A stretch of DNA of 64,000 nucleotides from NCBI GenBank assembly GCA_035610365.1, contig CM069432.1, forward strand, positions 226,384,532 to 226,448,531. Reading direction: 5' to 3'. This stretch comes from Aquatica leii (Eukaryota > Arthropoda > Insecta > Coleoptera > Lampyridae). Shown one piece after another: positions 22,737 to 34,680 of the stretch. Position 1 is the first letter of the stretch, and each line of letters starts with the position of its first letter. Under the pieces are notes generated by a model. The model was not told the origin of the DNA. It was given only the letters and a program-made list of their open reading frames with translations, and did no database searches. The position numbers and the translations under genes are program-made.

Positions 22737-23039
22737 TTGGTTTTAGCAGCAAATAAATCTGTGTAATATTCCAATCGTCCCTGTATTGTGTTCTCGCCTC
22801 TTTTCAATGTCGCTGCTAATAATTCTTTTCGTTTATCGCGCCCAGTTTCTGTAAATATCTGAGCCAAGTTAAAAAAGAAAATTTTTACTGGTCTCAACAT
22901 ACATTTTTTAACTAATCCCTTCTTTTTGTAAACAATGTGAGACAAGGAATAACAAACGTGGGACTCCATAATGTATTGTGTAATAAATAAGTTTTTGAGG
23001 GATACAAAAGACTGTGGCTACAAAAACATTGTACAACTC

Positions 23040-23560
23040 ATGATGGCAGCGTTTCAAGCTTAAAGATGCATAATCAGCCCATTTTTTTACATTTTTTCTG
23101 CATTTGGAAACCAGTCTTGAGAAACCAATACATTTTATTATTGATTTTGCCTCATGATCCCTTTTTTAACGTACAGACGTCCAGTACCCCTGTCTCTTAT
23201 TGCTGACCATATCGTTACTTTTACAGTCTGTAGTACACAATTAGAATTAAGTTTTTCACCATAGTGACAACGTACAGACTTTTTTTATATAATTTCCAAA
23301 TTGCATTTGTCAATAAACCTGGTCTGTTGATAATATTTAAACCACAATCTATAAATCTAAAAGTCTACATTTTTATCTTTGTTATTGGTAATTTTTGCCG
23401 CACAGGTCGTTTAGAAACTTTGACGTTTAAAGTTTTTAATTTGGATTTAATTTTTTTTGCGGTAGCAAATTTTCTATAAACAACGTTCGGATTACGATAT
23501 AAAAATACATTTTTAGTCACATTTATTCTTTTTTTTTGGATTTAACGTGACTCTTAAACT
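23040..23560 (-). pseudogene. Tc1-type transposase relic
   Basis: At 23165-23230 (minus) the reading VTIWSAIRDRGTGRLYVKKG followed by IMRQNQ-stop matches the segment after the first catalytic Asp of Tc1-type transposases, where a VMVWG-AI-x-x-x-GTGRLY...MRQDQY pattern is usual. Upstream, KIKSKLKTLNVKVSKRPVRQKL resembles the helix-turn-helix region. Everything between is frameshifted. It abuts the right end of pogo element 2, which may have inserted beside or into it. Confidence 0.65.
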
Positions 23561-24349
23561 AATTTTATTCTTTATGCAACTCACAAATGTTTCGAATACT
23601 TTACATTTCTTCAAAATCTTACAATTAGAATTCATTTTTTTTTTTAAAGAAATTCTTGTGTTAGACCCTTTCTATTCATATTTGTAAATTCGCAAAATAA
23701 TTATTTCAATTAGAAACTAACTTTATGGTATGAGAACAAAAAATTCAATGTTAAAAATATCAAACAACACTTAAAACTTCACAAAAAATCAATCACGTGC
23801 CAAAAAACAATTTTGATTGATATTCTACATATCAAACAAATTATCGAATAGTATGAGTAATTCATAAAATAAACTAAACCATATTTAGTCAATGTGTGTG
23901 TAATTTGTACTTGCATACTTAGATAATTTTAATTTATGATTAAATATCACTGCAAAAAACATAAATAAAATATTACAGTCATTATCATATAATTTTTACT
24001 ATTACAGACTTGTAATCTTAATGAAACAATTTACGGATTTTGTTCAGTTTACTTATCAATCTTTTTTTATTTTAGTATTTAGTTTTTTTGTAAATATGTT
24101 TTTCGCATTCTATTTGTATTTTTTACATATTCTACATAATCTACATTTTTAACATCAAATGTGTAGAAAATGAATTCTTTTACCTAATGTAGAATACGCG
24201 CTATCACTGGTTATGAAACGTAACAAAAAAATATTTAGAAAAATTTCCAAATAGACATCAACTCTACCACGTTTGCTTCCATTAACCGTCGATTTTCTGA
24301 ATCAGGTAATTTTTTTACAAAAGAAATTAAACTATTTAAGTAGGAGAAC
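23561..24349. other. No recognised feature
   Basis: AT-rich intron sequence. Confidence 0.4.
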
Positions 24350-25010
24350 GCATATTGAAGATTGTTGAAGATTATCCAACTACAAGTACTACACGCGCCG
24401 CTGAACGCTTACTGAACAACTGTTAAAACCGTACTACATCCAGAAAGTTTAAAAATGTTTACCAACGGATCCATTACTTAGACGTGAATTTTGTTAATGG
24501 TTGATAAACGATTTCATTAAAAATTCTTATTGTCAAAGACATGGCATTTTAAACATCCATAATTTTTATAATGGGGCAGATGAAAATTGTAATGTAATTC
24601 AAACATGTCGCTTTCAACATAAATTCAGCATAAATGTCTGTGTTGGGATTGTTAACGAATTTATAATCGACTTTTTATGCTACTCAACCTACAATGGGTA
24701 TATTGATTTCTTACAGAATACCTTGCCGGAACTTTTAGAACATTTGACAATAAATGTAAGAACAGCGACAATCTGTATGCAGAATAGCGCCGTATTACAT
24801 ATTGGATTATTTGTGGCAGTTCCCTAACCGGAAAATTGGACAAAGTAACGACACCCTTAAAACTTGGCCGTCTAGATCAGCGGATCACAATTTTAGATTT
24901 CCTTGTTTAGGGTGATGTTAAGGAAAAATCTATTCAGCTTCAGCAACAATTAGAGAAAAATGTAGAACAATTTGCAAAATTAGAGGAATTTCAAGCATCT
25001 TTCAATTAAT
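24350..25010 (+). pseudogene. Mariner-like (IS630/Tc1/mariner) transposase relic
   Basis: The 5' part reads like an HTH segment (VEDYPTTSTTRAAERLL). The open stretch 24501-24827 holds FQHKFSINVCVGIVNEFII, then NGYIDFLQNTLPELLEHLTI, the catalytic-core region of the insect 'mos/ITm' transposases. After a frame break comes TWPSRSADHNFRFPCLG at about 24870, the decayed equivalent of the W-P-x-R-SPDLNPLDFFLWG motif; the catalytic Asp reads as part of 'SADHN'. The first catalytic Asp region is lost. Old, inactive copy; a second relic of the same superfamily lies at 41490-42084. Confidence 0.8.
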
Positions 25011-26112
25011 ACGAGTGTCTAATACGTCAAACAAAAGCATAAAGTTAGTGTTGACTTTAGAAGAAAAATTTAAGAAACAAATTCTTTTTGTAAAAATTTT
25101 TATCAAATTTTGACTTGTATAAAATACGTCGATTGTATAAAAATCAATAAAATAATTTCAGAATGTTTAAAGATAAATTGATTTTGTTATATTTTAAATT
25201 TAATTTTGACAGCGTATAACTTTTTAGGGTGCATTTTGCGTTATAATTTTAAGAGGAGAAAACGTACTAATTTGGTTCTGGAAACCCACTGTAGAAAGTT
25301 GGCGATGGTTTTTAAGGACACCTCATCACTCAAGGACAACGTTGTGTTTTAAGAGGATGTTATAGCATTTTTAACAGACTACCTGCGGCTTGGAAAAAAT
25401 AAATTTTGAAACGGATCGTGTAATGTTTAAAAAAAATAATAAACGCACGCCCAATGTTATAATTGTGCTTAAAACTATCGTCTTAAATATTAATATACTT
25501 ATTTATAAGACAGTTAAATATGCTTAGAACACATTTCCTACTGTATATGGAAAGTTAAACATACTAACGAATTTTTTGCTAACATGAATCAGTGAATTTC
25601 CTACATTTCATTAAAATATGTCGACTTTCAATCTAGGATTTTTTACATATATTTTTAAAGTGTGCACATGTTTAAAGACTTCATTTTTAATAACGCAACC
25701 ATTTCAATTACTTTAATTTGCAGAGTTTGGATTGATGCTAAAGAAGATGCATCAATAGTAGTTTTGAGTGCTGTATTTTGAACACATTAAAAATTTTCTT
25801 TTGGTGATTTGCCCGCCAATCTATAGAGAAAAATACTATAATTTATAATAGATATAATTTAATTTAAGTAAGTACTGTTTAAGAATAAACTCCCTACTCC
25901 CTCAAAGCTAATTAAAGAAAATTAATATTTTTTGAAAACTTATTTTAACTTAGAGCATATGTTAGAACTAATGCTATCTGTTTTTTTCAAAAATTGTGTT
26001 ATGATAAAAATTAGCACTAATAATGTGTCAGTAAAAACATCTAACCACCCAAACCACACTAAATCAGTTCTTTTGTCACTTTGTCCGTTTATTTTAAGCT
26101 TCCAAATAAGTA
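25011..26112. other. No recognised feature
   Basis: AT-rich intron sequence up to the TA that precedes pogo element 1. Confidence 0.4.
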
Positions 26113-26366
26113 AGGTAGGTGAAGGCAATAACGCCAGGCTGGCAATAACGCCAACGCATCATAATTCAAAAGTTCTTTGCTCCAATGGCAGATGGCGCTC
26201 AAATATCATTTCGTAGTTGGGCTTAGATGCATTCTTCAAAGATTTGTTAGTCTATGGTCCGAATTCTTAGTCGTAACGCATCTCTTGTCACGTGCGGTCG
26301 CTCTTTACTGGTTGCTTATAAAAAAAATTTTCAAATATCGTGTGCTGTGTTGTATTATAATTACAA

Positions 26367-26592
26367 GTAAGTTATTTTTTAAATGCACTACATATTTAGG
26401 GCACTTTTGTGATAATCTGAGGCAGTATACAGATTTTTTTATGTTTTTTTCTTTTTGGCAAACCATGCTTTTTTACAAACATGTGCGCGTTGGCAATACC
26501 GCCACCATAAGGGTTTAGCAATAACGCCATGGCGTTATTGCTAACCAGTCAGCTTTTTGATTGGTTTAAGTTGATTGTTGATTTATTTTCAG
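26367..26592 (+). other. Possible 5'-UTR intron of the pogo-1 transposase
   Basis: A perfect GTAAGT donor at 26367 and a pyrimidine-rich TTTATTTTCAG acceptor ending at 26592, 10 nt before the ATG. This would remove the palindrome from the mRNA. Inference from splice consensus only. Confidence 0.4.
26515..26544. promoter_or_regulatory. 30-bp palindrome built from two GCAATAACGCC half-sites
   Basis: TTAGCAATAACGCC joined through ATGGCGTTATTGCTAA forms a perfect inverted repeat about 60 nt upstream of the transposase ATG. The half-site is the same motif found at both element ends. It could be a high-affinity transposase site for autoregulation or for aligning the ends. Confidence 0.75.
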
Positions 26593-26602
26593 CATAATAA
26601 TT

Positions 26603-28451
26603 ATGCCTAAAACTAGAAATCGAGGTCTAAGGGGACGTTGGAGTGCCGATGCCTTACAAAATGCGATACAAGCTATACAAGATGGCATGCCTGTCAGTAC
26701 GGCAAGTAAAACGTATGACATTCCTCGAAGGACTTTAAGAGATTATGTGGAAGAAGGAAAGACTGCAAAATGTCAAATGGGCCGAAAAACTGTCATTGCT
26801 GCTGAACAAGAGGAAGAACTTTGCAGACGAATAATACGCCTGGCAGAAATAGGATATCCTTTAACTGCGAGAACATTACGCCGTTGTGTTTTTAATTTCT
26901 GCAAAGCAAATAATATCCAAAATCCATTTAGTTTAAAAAAGAGATGGCTGGTCGATTTTGGCTCAAACACTTTTTTGAAAGGCATCCTGAAATCAGGGTT
27001 CGTAAAGCCCAAAACATGAATCCGGCGAGGGCTCAGAAATTGAACAAATTTATTGTAACGGACCATTTTAATAAACTTCGCGATATCCTTATCCAGCTGG
27101 ACATCCTGGATAAACCTCAGTTTATCTACAATATGGACGAAAAAGGGTGCCGACTTGGTTTACATCATCAACAAGGTGTTCTCGCAAAAAAGGGCGCGAA
27201 AAGAGTACATCTAGTTGCTAAGGAACATGGAGAAAATGTCACAGTTGTTTCCTGTGGCAACGCAATGGGCAATGCAATTCCCCCTTTTGTTATTTTTAAG
27301 GGTAAACGAATGAAGCCGGAGTTCGCAGACGATTTACCACCAGGCAGCAAGGTTATAATGACACAAAAGGCTAGTATGACAATTGAAGGATTTAAACAGT
27401 GGCTCTCTCATTTCGCGCAATTTAGGTTAAATGGGCATTGCTTATTAATTTTTGATGGGGCAAAGTGTCATTTAGACTATTCCATAGCAGAAGCTGCAGA
27501 TGAGTTGGGCATAACGTTGTATTGCTTACCAAGCAATACAACACATGAACTACAGCCTATGGACAAGGCTGTGTTCCGCTCATTCGAATATTATTGGGAT
27601 GACGAACTTTTGAAGTTTTGGGCTAAACATAGAGATCGTGCCTTAACTAAACAACGCTTTGGAAGTATTCTCTCAATAGTCTGGGACAAATGCATGACTC
27701 CAAGCAATATAAAGTCGGGATTTTCTGCGTGTGGCATTTATCCTTTCAATGCAGAAAAAATACCAATTGAAGCTTTTGCCCCAAGCAGCGTCACGGAAAG
27801 GGAAAATATTTCCAATGTCCCAGAAATAAGAAACCAGTTAAGATCGCCAGTAAGACATAATTCACAGAATGATTCCGATGCTGAAAATTATGTGCCAAAT
27901 GTGCAAAAAAATCGAGAAAAAACACCATCGCCCCAACCTGGTCCATCAAAAGGAGTCACAAAGCGTCGGGTTTGCGCACCAAGACGATATATTAATAATA
28001 ATTACAGTGATTCTAGTAGCAGTGACTCATCAGTGTCTGATGAGTCGTCGATTGAAAATTCAGACAATGAAACTGAACAAAATCAAAATGTTTCGTTCTC
28101 CGAAATGCTAGAGACACCGGATATGACGCGGAAAGCTACAACTAAGAACCGAAAACCAGCCATTAATAGTAGAGCGCAAGTGGTGACGAAAAACATTTTT
28201 GAAAATTCAGGTTCGAAAGAAAATCAAGTTCTAAAATGGGTAATAAAAAAATTGACCAGAAAAAAACTTGCCAACCTCAACCAACCAAGAAAGGAAAAAG
28301 TAAAGAGAGTTGGTACTGTAAGGCTTGTAAGCAGGATAGAGTGGCAGATATGCATTTATGCTCTATTTGCGAATGCTACCTACACGACGAGTGTGTCGGT
28401 CTTACGAAAGAAGACAAGGAAGAACGATACATCTGTCCTTATTGCTCTTAA
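26603..28451 (+). pseudogene. Pogo/jerky-like DDE transposase with C-terminal PHD finger, two -1 frame breaks
   Basis: ATG at 26603 opens an HTH_psq domain (GRWSADALQNAIQAIQDG, TASKTYDIPRRTLRDYV) and the start of a CENP-B-type second HTH. At 26935-26941 the frame must step back by one to enter MAGRFWLKHFFERHPEI. The 26944-28494 frame then gives the DDE_1 core: FIYNMDEKGCRLGL (first Asp), LLIFDGAKCHLDY (second Asp), LPSNTTHELQPMDKAVFRSF, FSACGIYPFN. An acidic-serine linker follows. A second -1 shift near 28234 leads to a PHD finger (WYCKACKQDR, CSICECYLHDECVG, YICPYCS) ending at 28451. Both breaks could be single-base losses in A runs or assembly errors; the first sits on a classic slippery heptamer. 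Confidence 0.9.
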
Positions 28452-28752
28452 TCAACAGAATGTTTATTTTGTTCTTTGTTCAACCTTAAAATAAATATTT
28501 ACCTATAGAAAATGTGTTCTTTAATCACTAAAAAATATAAATTACTGAAAAATATAGTGTTTTCTTTTGGGGTAAATAGGTGGCGTTATTGGCCACCCAT
28601 GGTCAGCAATAACGCCACTTGACTTTTAAAAAAAAAACCGCCGAAGTATAGTCCTAGCAATACATATAAGGTATACTTCGGCACGGACAGCATATCATTT
28701 CCTCAAAAGGTCCATCCAAAGCTTAGGGTGGCGTTATTGCCTGCATCTACCT

Positions 28753-31700
28753 TACATGTCTTCCAAAATTACCAAATAACAAAATTATTCAACAATTTGA
28801 AACTGTATTAAAACTAATAGAAAATTATTTTGAAGCTGCATAAATTTTGTTTTAAAACTATTCAGAAACATAAATATATAAAAATTATCTTAAAAATCAA
28901 TTCTAAATTGCATCTGTTTACTTTATAATACAAGCCATTTTGTCTTTTTGTTTCTAACGTTTACCCGCTTTTATCTAAATTAACAACCGTAAAAAGTTGT
29001 TTTGTACTTATTTATACATTCTGGGGTTTTTCAAACCTGTACATATATTTGCAAGCAATTGACGTATTCTCTTTTGGAAAAGACAAAAACAAATGATAAA
29101 TGTTTAAAACACATTTTACTCAAAAATTTGATTACAAATGCAGTATATTGAAATCTTTAAATGTAATTCTGTACAAAATTGTATTGTTTCAGTTAAGGAC
29201 ATAAACAAAAATGTATTTTCACAATGTTTTATAATAAATATTATTTAATGATCAAATAATTATTTTCTGTTTGGTGTTATTATATCGTTAGGGTTATCAA
29301 ATAATCTCTTAAACTAATCATCATAAGGGCATCATATATATTTATTTAAAATCAAAGCTAATTAGGCTTTTAATTAGTCAACTATTTCGTTTTAAAAGTA
29401 GCAAAAACTTTTTTGATAGCAGCTGTTTCTGTTATAGAAATTCAAAACTAAAAAGTATGTTGTGCAAATATCGTAACTATCGCGGTTAATATGCTTGGGA
29501 TATCTTTCGTATTTTTTAAATATAAACTGTTCAGAAATGTGTTTGGCTGCTATATAATTTAAATTTAAAATATCGAAATTGTTTTGTTTATACAAATCAA
29601 ACTTGTTTCATACCAGAACTCAGTAACTGAACCTAATCTGAGTGGAAACAAACTTGCTTAGTTTCAATATGAACTTAACTTACTGTTAGTCAACGGTTTC
29701 CGATTGAGGAAACAAATCGATGATATTTTTAAATTGCTAATTAGATTCGAAACTAGTTTATTTGTGTTGATTTGGCATGCTCTAAAAACCAGTCAAATTT
29801 TGATTTAGTTTGCTAACAGCATTGTCTAACTTTTTATTTTAATTATATAGGCAATCATCGAAATTTATGTATACATTTGGTGTATAAACATTAAATAAGA
29901 CACTAAATTGAGCTAGTCCACTCTACGCATAACAAAATGTATTTAAACAATCTAATTAACAGTCTGTTGAAGTACAAGTTTTACTGTATTCTAAGTTCAT
30001 TTAGGAAAAACAAACAATTGCTACAATTTTTATTGAAAACTTTTTAGACTTATTAAATTTTCATATTCACATGAAAAATATAACAAAACATATTTTTATT
30101 TACTACATAAATCTATTTTTTGTAGTACATACAATCTTAGTTGGAATATGGTTGTTGTTTGTCTGTAAATTGTGAGTAATTGTAAATGTAATATAAAAAG
30201 TGTGCAGAAGAAAGCCTTAATACGTAGTTTTAAAGTTTTTCTTTTACGAGTGAGACTTGTAAGGTAAATTTGACGCGAGCATTTATTAACCTACGAAAAT
30301 CAAAATAAATGTGTTTATCAATTTTTTTTGTGTTTCATAACTTTTAAAATTGATTATAAAAAAGTGTCATCAAACTAATTTGTGTCTAGTTTTTATAACT
30401 GCAAAAAAGTGTTAATATATCTGTTTCGACGTTATTTAAACGATTGTTAATTGTGTTTATTACGTTTACTTTACTACGTACAATTTGTCTACGTTTACGC
30501 TTGTAGAACACTTCTACTTCAAGCTTACAGAAAAATTATGTACAATAGAGGGATTACCTTTGTGACGGTAATCCTGAACAATATCAAAAATACGTTTTCT
30601 ATTTGTGTAAATAATTGTTTTGCAAAATGATGCTATAAAATCAATTCTATTTACATTTAGTTTAATTTTAAATACCACTGCTATATTTTTTTTTAAATAA
30701 ATATGTTAATCTTTGTAAATACTAGCATTAATTAAATTGTTTCTCTGCCAAAAAAATATTATTTCAATTAAATAAACAAAAACATCTAAGAGTTAGTATT
30801 AAATTGTGTTTAGCCTGCGTAATGTCAAATTTAAATATTAATACAGATAGAATACAGCCACCTGTTTGTTAAAATCATCAAAATTTTTAATTAAAAATAG
30901 ATATTGTTTAATTTAATATTAAAATTAACGTATTCTTATGTCTCATTATATAGCGTTACTACGACAAAATTAATTATGCATCTTAATTTTATATAACAAA
31001 CATTAAAACGTGGAACTTTTAAAACAGCCAAGTTTTACTTTTGCTCGTGTGTGTGTTCAACATTTATCATTTGACAAAAAAGATATGTGAACAAACGTTC
31101 TGGCATATCACACTAATATCTTCTTTTAATTATAATTACAATAACAGAGTATAACATAAAGTATAAAAAAATCGTTAACTAGTAATTGTAAGTAAAATTA
31201 TTTTAATAACAAGTTTTTCTTAAGAATTTTTATTTTACGTAATTAATACAACGTCAAACATTAGTTAATAAGTAAATTTAAAATTTATTAATAATTTAGT
31301 TAGTCTACGGTTAAAAAGTAAACAAAAAAAATATTTAAAGGGATGTAGTTAATATAAACGTTAACAACCTTTTCTAATGCTAAATTTTTTTTCTAAAGCC
31401 ATTTTTAAAATTTATTTTACCAGAAAATTGCAAAAGTTAAACTGTCAAAGTTGAATGAACAAATTAGTCTTCATACTTTTTAATGATACAAACTATTGTT
31501 TTAATTTATCATTTTTTGTCTACCGCAATTCTAATTACAATCTAATTTTTAGTAAGTACTTTAACACAATGCTTTATTACGTTTCTTTATTACTTAAAGT
31601 ATAGCGTTATTAATTTTAAAAATTCATATTGCTAACGTCTCAAGCGGTGCGTGCATATTGTACTTTTTCTGGCATTTTTATAACAAATTTTGAATGTCTT

Positions 31701-32879
31701 TAGAATACATTAGAAAATGCAATAAGCAAATAATTTGCTTGAAAAGTTTTTCAAGCTTTTCGCTTTTACGAAATATTTAAATATTCAAATCTTAATTCGT
31801 AATCTACTTTCAAGCAAAAAAATCACTGTAAAATAATGCTACAATTTGCCATATCTTTCCAGTAAAACTAAGTACTGAGACATAAACGAAAGTGGTTCTA
31901 GGTAAATTCCCTTCCTTGTAATGCAAATGACATTGTAGCCGAACTTTTAAAACGCTCTTTAAGCCACCAAGTAATCATGCAAATTTCTGTCGTGTACTTT
32001 AATAATTGTGTTTCACATTACGGCTGCTGTTTCTGCTAAAATAGGTAGTCACGTGTAAAAAAAAATTCATGCAATTTTCCACATTAATTCAATATTCTAC
32101 TATAATGATATTGTTTACAAACAATAATAATTTTACGCTACAATTTCTTAAAAATATGGTTTGTTTACACGCAACATCTGATATAAAAATGTTTGTTTTT
32201 TTATGTTAATATTTTTTTTTGTCTGATTTTATTTAATGTTCGTTTGTAGTTAAACTGTTGTATAAAATAATTATTTATGTAATTAATAAAATTAATTAAT
32301 ATCTATACTAAACAATTAACTTTTATTGATTTTACACTCTTTATTAACGTTTGTTTTATTATATCGTATAGCTAGTCCATTAAGACTTTTTATTAGCACG
32401 TTAACGTTAACGAAATTAATGTGGTCATGTACGTTTGCCTTTTAAATAAATTTTATTCAAATTGAAATAATGAAATTGTTCTCAGTTAAAATTTTTATAT
32501 TACATTTAATGCTATAAACAAATAATAAACCGATAGTAAAATCAAAACGTTTTCGACTTTCGCTGCAAGACGATTACTTTGTAGGTACTTTGATGGTTCA
32601 ATTGCAAGTACTTTCTTCATATTTAATTTTACGTCGCCCTTATTCTATTACGCTTTTAGCGATTGGGGATGGCTATTGAATGAAAATTTTCTTTACTGAA
32701 GTAGTTAGAGCGTTGTTGTCGCTACAGAACCGCTTGCAGGTATGACGGTCGTCAATTTAAAGTAATTTGAGCAAGTTGACGATGGTATCCCATTGTAATG
32801 ATATTTAAAAATTATTTGATCAATTAAATTCCGGTGCGATCAAAGTTGGGTTAATGACTTTGGAAAGAAAATTTTAGAC
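28753..32879. other. 4 kb of AT-rich intron without recognised content
   Basis: Both strands were read; there are only short, low-complexity open stretches. I see no exon, RNA gene or recognisable transposon protein. Confidence 0.5.
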
Positions 32880-33160
32880 TTCCTTCAGCTATAAAATAAT
32901 TTAAAATCTTCCTTCAGCTGTTAGTAACTTGTATAATTCTTTATTTCATTTGCTTACCTTACTCCTTCTGCTTTGTTAATTATATTAAGCCTTCAGCTTT
33001 GGTAATTGCTTATCTACATTTTTTTAAAGCAACCTGCTGCTTTGTTAATAACTGACCTACATTTCTTTATATGAAGCCTAATGCTTTGTTAATTGTATTA
33101 AACCTTCGGCTTTGTTACTTGTATATATACATTTTTTTATATTAAAGTTTTACGCTAATT
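32880..33160. repeat. Degenerate minisatellite (CCTTCAGCTTTGTTAAT)
   Basis: The motif CCTTCAGCTTTGTTAATTG recurs in about seven diverged copies (about 32881, 32910, 32965, 32993, 33034, 33078, 33102), several followed by 'tatctacatttttttata'. Spacing varies from about 25 to 55 bp. Cause and function are unknown. Confidence 0.7.
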
Positions 33161-33659
33161 TAACTATTTTTAGGATTGTTATTAATACTTTAATTTTAGA
33201 CAATTATAATTATCTAACTTATCATCTACAATTCGTTATCTAAAACTTTTTGTTTTGTTGATACAAGCCCCCTTCGGTTGGGCAACGCATCGTACATAAA
33301 ATTAAACTTGTCGACTTAACTTGTACATTCCATTAACAAAATTATAAGCACAACATAACATTAAAAAAACACCACTGTCAATTTCACTTGCAGCTAAGCG
33401 CAACATAAAACAAATAATGCAGCACCAAACAAAACATCATGATTCTGTAAATCAGTTAAATAGAAATGCGAAGGAAATAATCCTATTTCAGGTACTAAAC
33501 TGCAAGAACCCCCAAATCTGATGAAAGATACAAGAAAATACGTAAAAAAATAACAGTAAAATAAGTTGAAAATAACCACTGGGATATATTTTCTTAAACT
33601 ACATACATACCTAAAAATACTTTATAGTAAAGAGGAAGACGCAGTTGACCAGAACCCAT
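33161..33659. other. No recognised feature
   Basis: AT-rich sequence before the LINE fragment. Confidence 0.4.
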
Positions 33660-34680
33660 AAAAAATATTAATAATTATAAATGGTTTTAAGAAGTATACA
33701 GTTAATGCTACAACCGCTAAGGAATAGAAAAAAACTGGGACAAGACAGCATTCTCATTGAACTACTTAAGTATAGCGGACAACACTTCAATCAACTAGTA
33801 CCCATCCGAATCAATAAAATTTATAATCGCCACAAAATATTCGATGGTTGGAAAAGAAGCACCGCAATTCTAATATTCAAAAAGAAATTCAAGAAAATAC
33901 CCGATAATTACTGAGGCATAAATATCCTGTTTGAACACAAATTGAATACAAACCAAAATAAATGGAGAACTCAGCAATAAATAAGACATAATAAACAAGA
34001 TAATGAATGAAGAGCGTAACTTAAAAGGATGTGAAATAGGTGATTGCAATGTGATTATCGCGTGCTATGCTGACAATGCTGTGTTGGTAGTAGTAAATGA
34101 AGATGATCTTTATTCTTTAGAGACTACTATGTCAATTTAATTGTACAACTCAGTCAATTAACGTGAGGACATCTGCATCAAAAACAAAATGTATTACATC
34201 TAAAATACTCATTAGATATAAAGTAGTTGTTGACCAACAAATAATACAACAGGAAATGAAATTTTAATACCTAGGTATAGAAATCTCTAGATATGGTAAT
34301 GTAGAAACAGAGGTAAAACAACAAAAGCAATAAGAATGGCAGTCTGCCTAAATGACACGTTGTCAAAAATAAACATATAGGAATAGAAGCCAAATCAAGA
34401 ATATACAAATCCACGATAAGACCAATAATGACGTACACTGCAGAAACCCGTGCGGACACATCAAAAAGAAAAAGGTGTTTCAAAGAATTGCTGGAAACGC
34501 ATTGTTCGTGTAAAACACAAATGGAACGAAGACATTAACGGAATGGATAAACAACGGATCGTAAAAGCAGCAAGAGACAAATCACCAGTGGGCAAAATTA
34601 CAAGAAAACCAAGAATGAGATGAATTGATAATCTCAACAAGACATAAATGAGAAACAAAAAAACGACAAAATGCTTATAT
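33660..34680 (+). pseudogene. LINE (non-LTR) reverse transcriptase fragment, plus strand
   Basis: The reading LRNRKKLGQDSILIELLKYS and a W-K-R-S-T-A-ILIFKK segment match RT domain 1-2a of insect LINEs (normally 'K-A-P-G-x-D-G-I-P...ELLKYGG'). After a large gap come CEIGDCNVIIACYADNAVLV, a YADD box altered to YADN, and the C-terminal ERGRPR-like domain (DINGMDKQRIVKAARDKSPV). Stops and frameshifts abound. It is the same family as the minus-strand fragment at 36690-38770. Confidence 0.8.

Larger units (their letters stand above)
26113..28752 (+). mobile_element. Pogo/jerky-type DNA transposon 1 with PHD-tailed transposase
   Basis: The inverted ends are AGGTAGGTGAAGGCAATAAC... on the left and AGGTAGATGCAGGCAATAAC... 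on the right (reverse complement), each flanked by TA (26111-26112 and 28753-28754). The 11-mer GCAATAACGCC recurs close to the ends: 26125 and 26142 on the left; about 28572, 28607 and 28732 on the right. It also forms a 30-bp palindrome just before the gene. The 2.64-kb size, TA target and DDE_1 transposase define a pogo-superfamily element. It looks young: only two apparent frame breaks in the gene. Confidence 0.9.
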
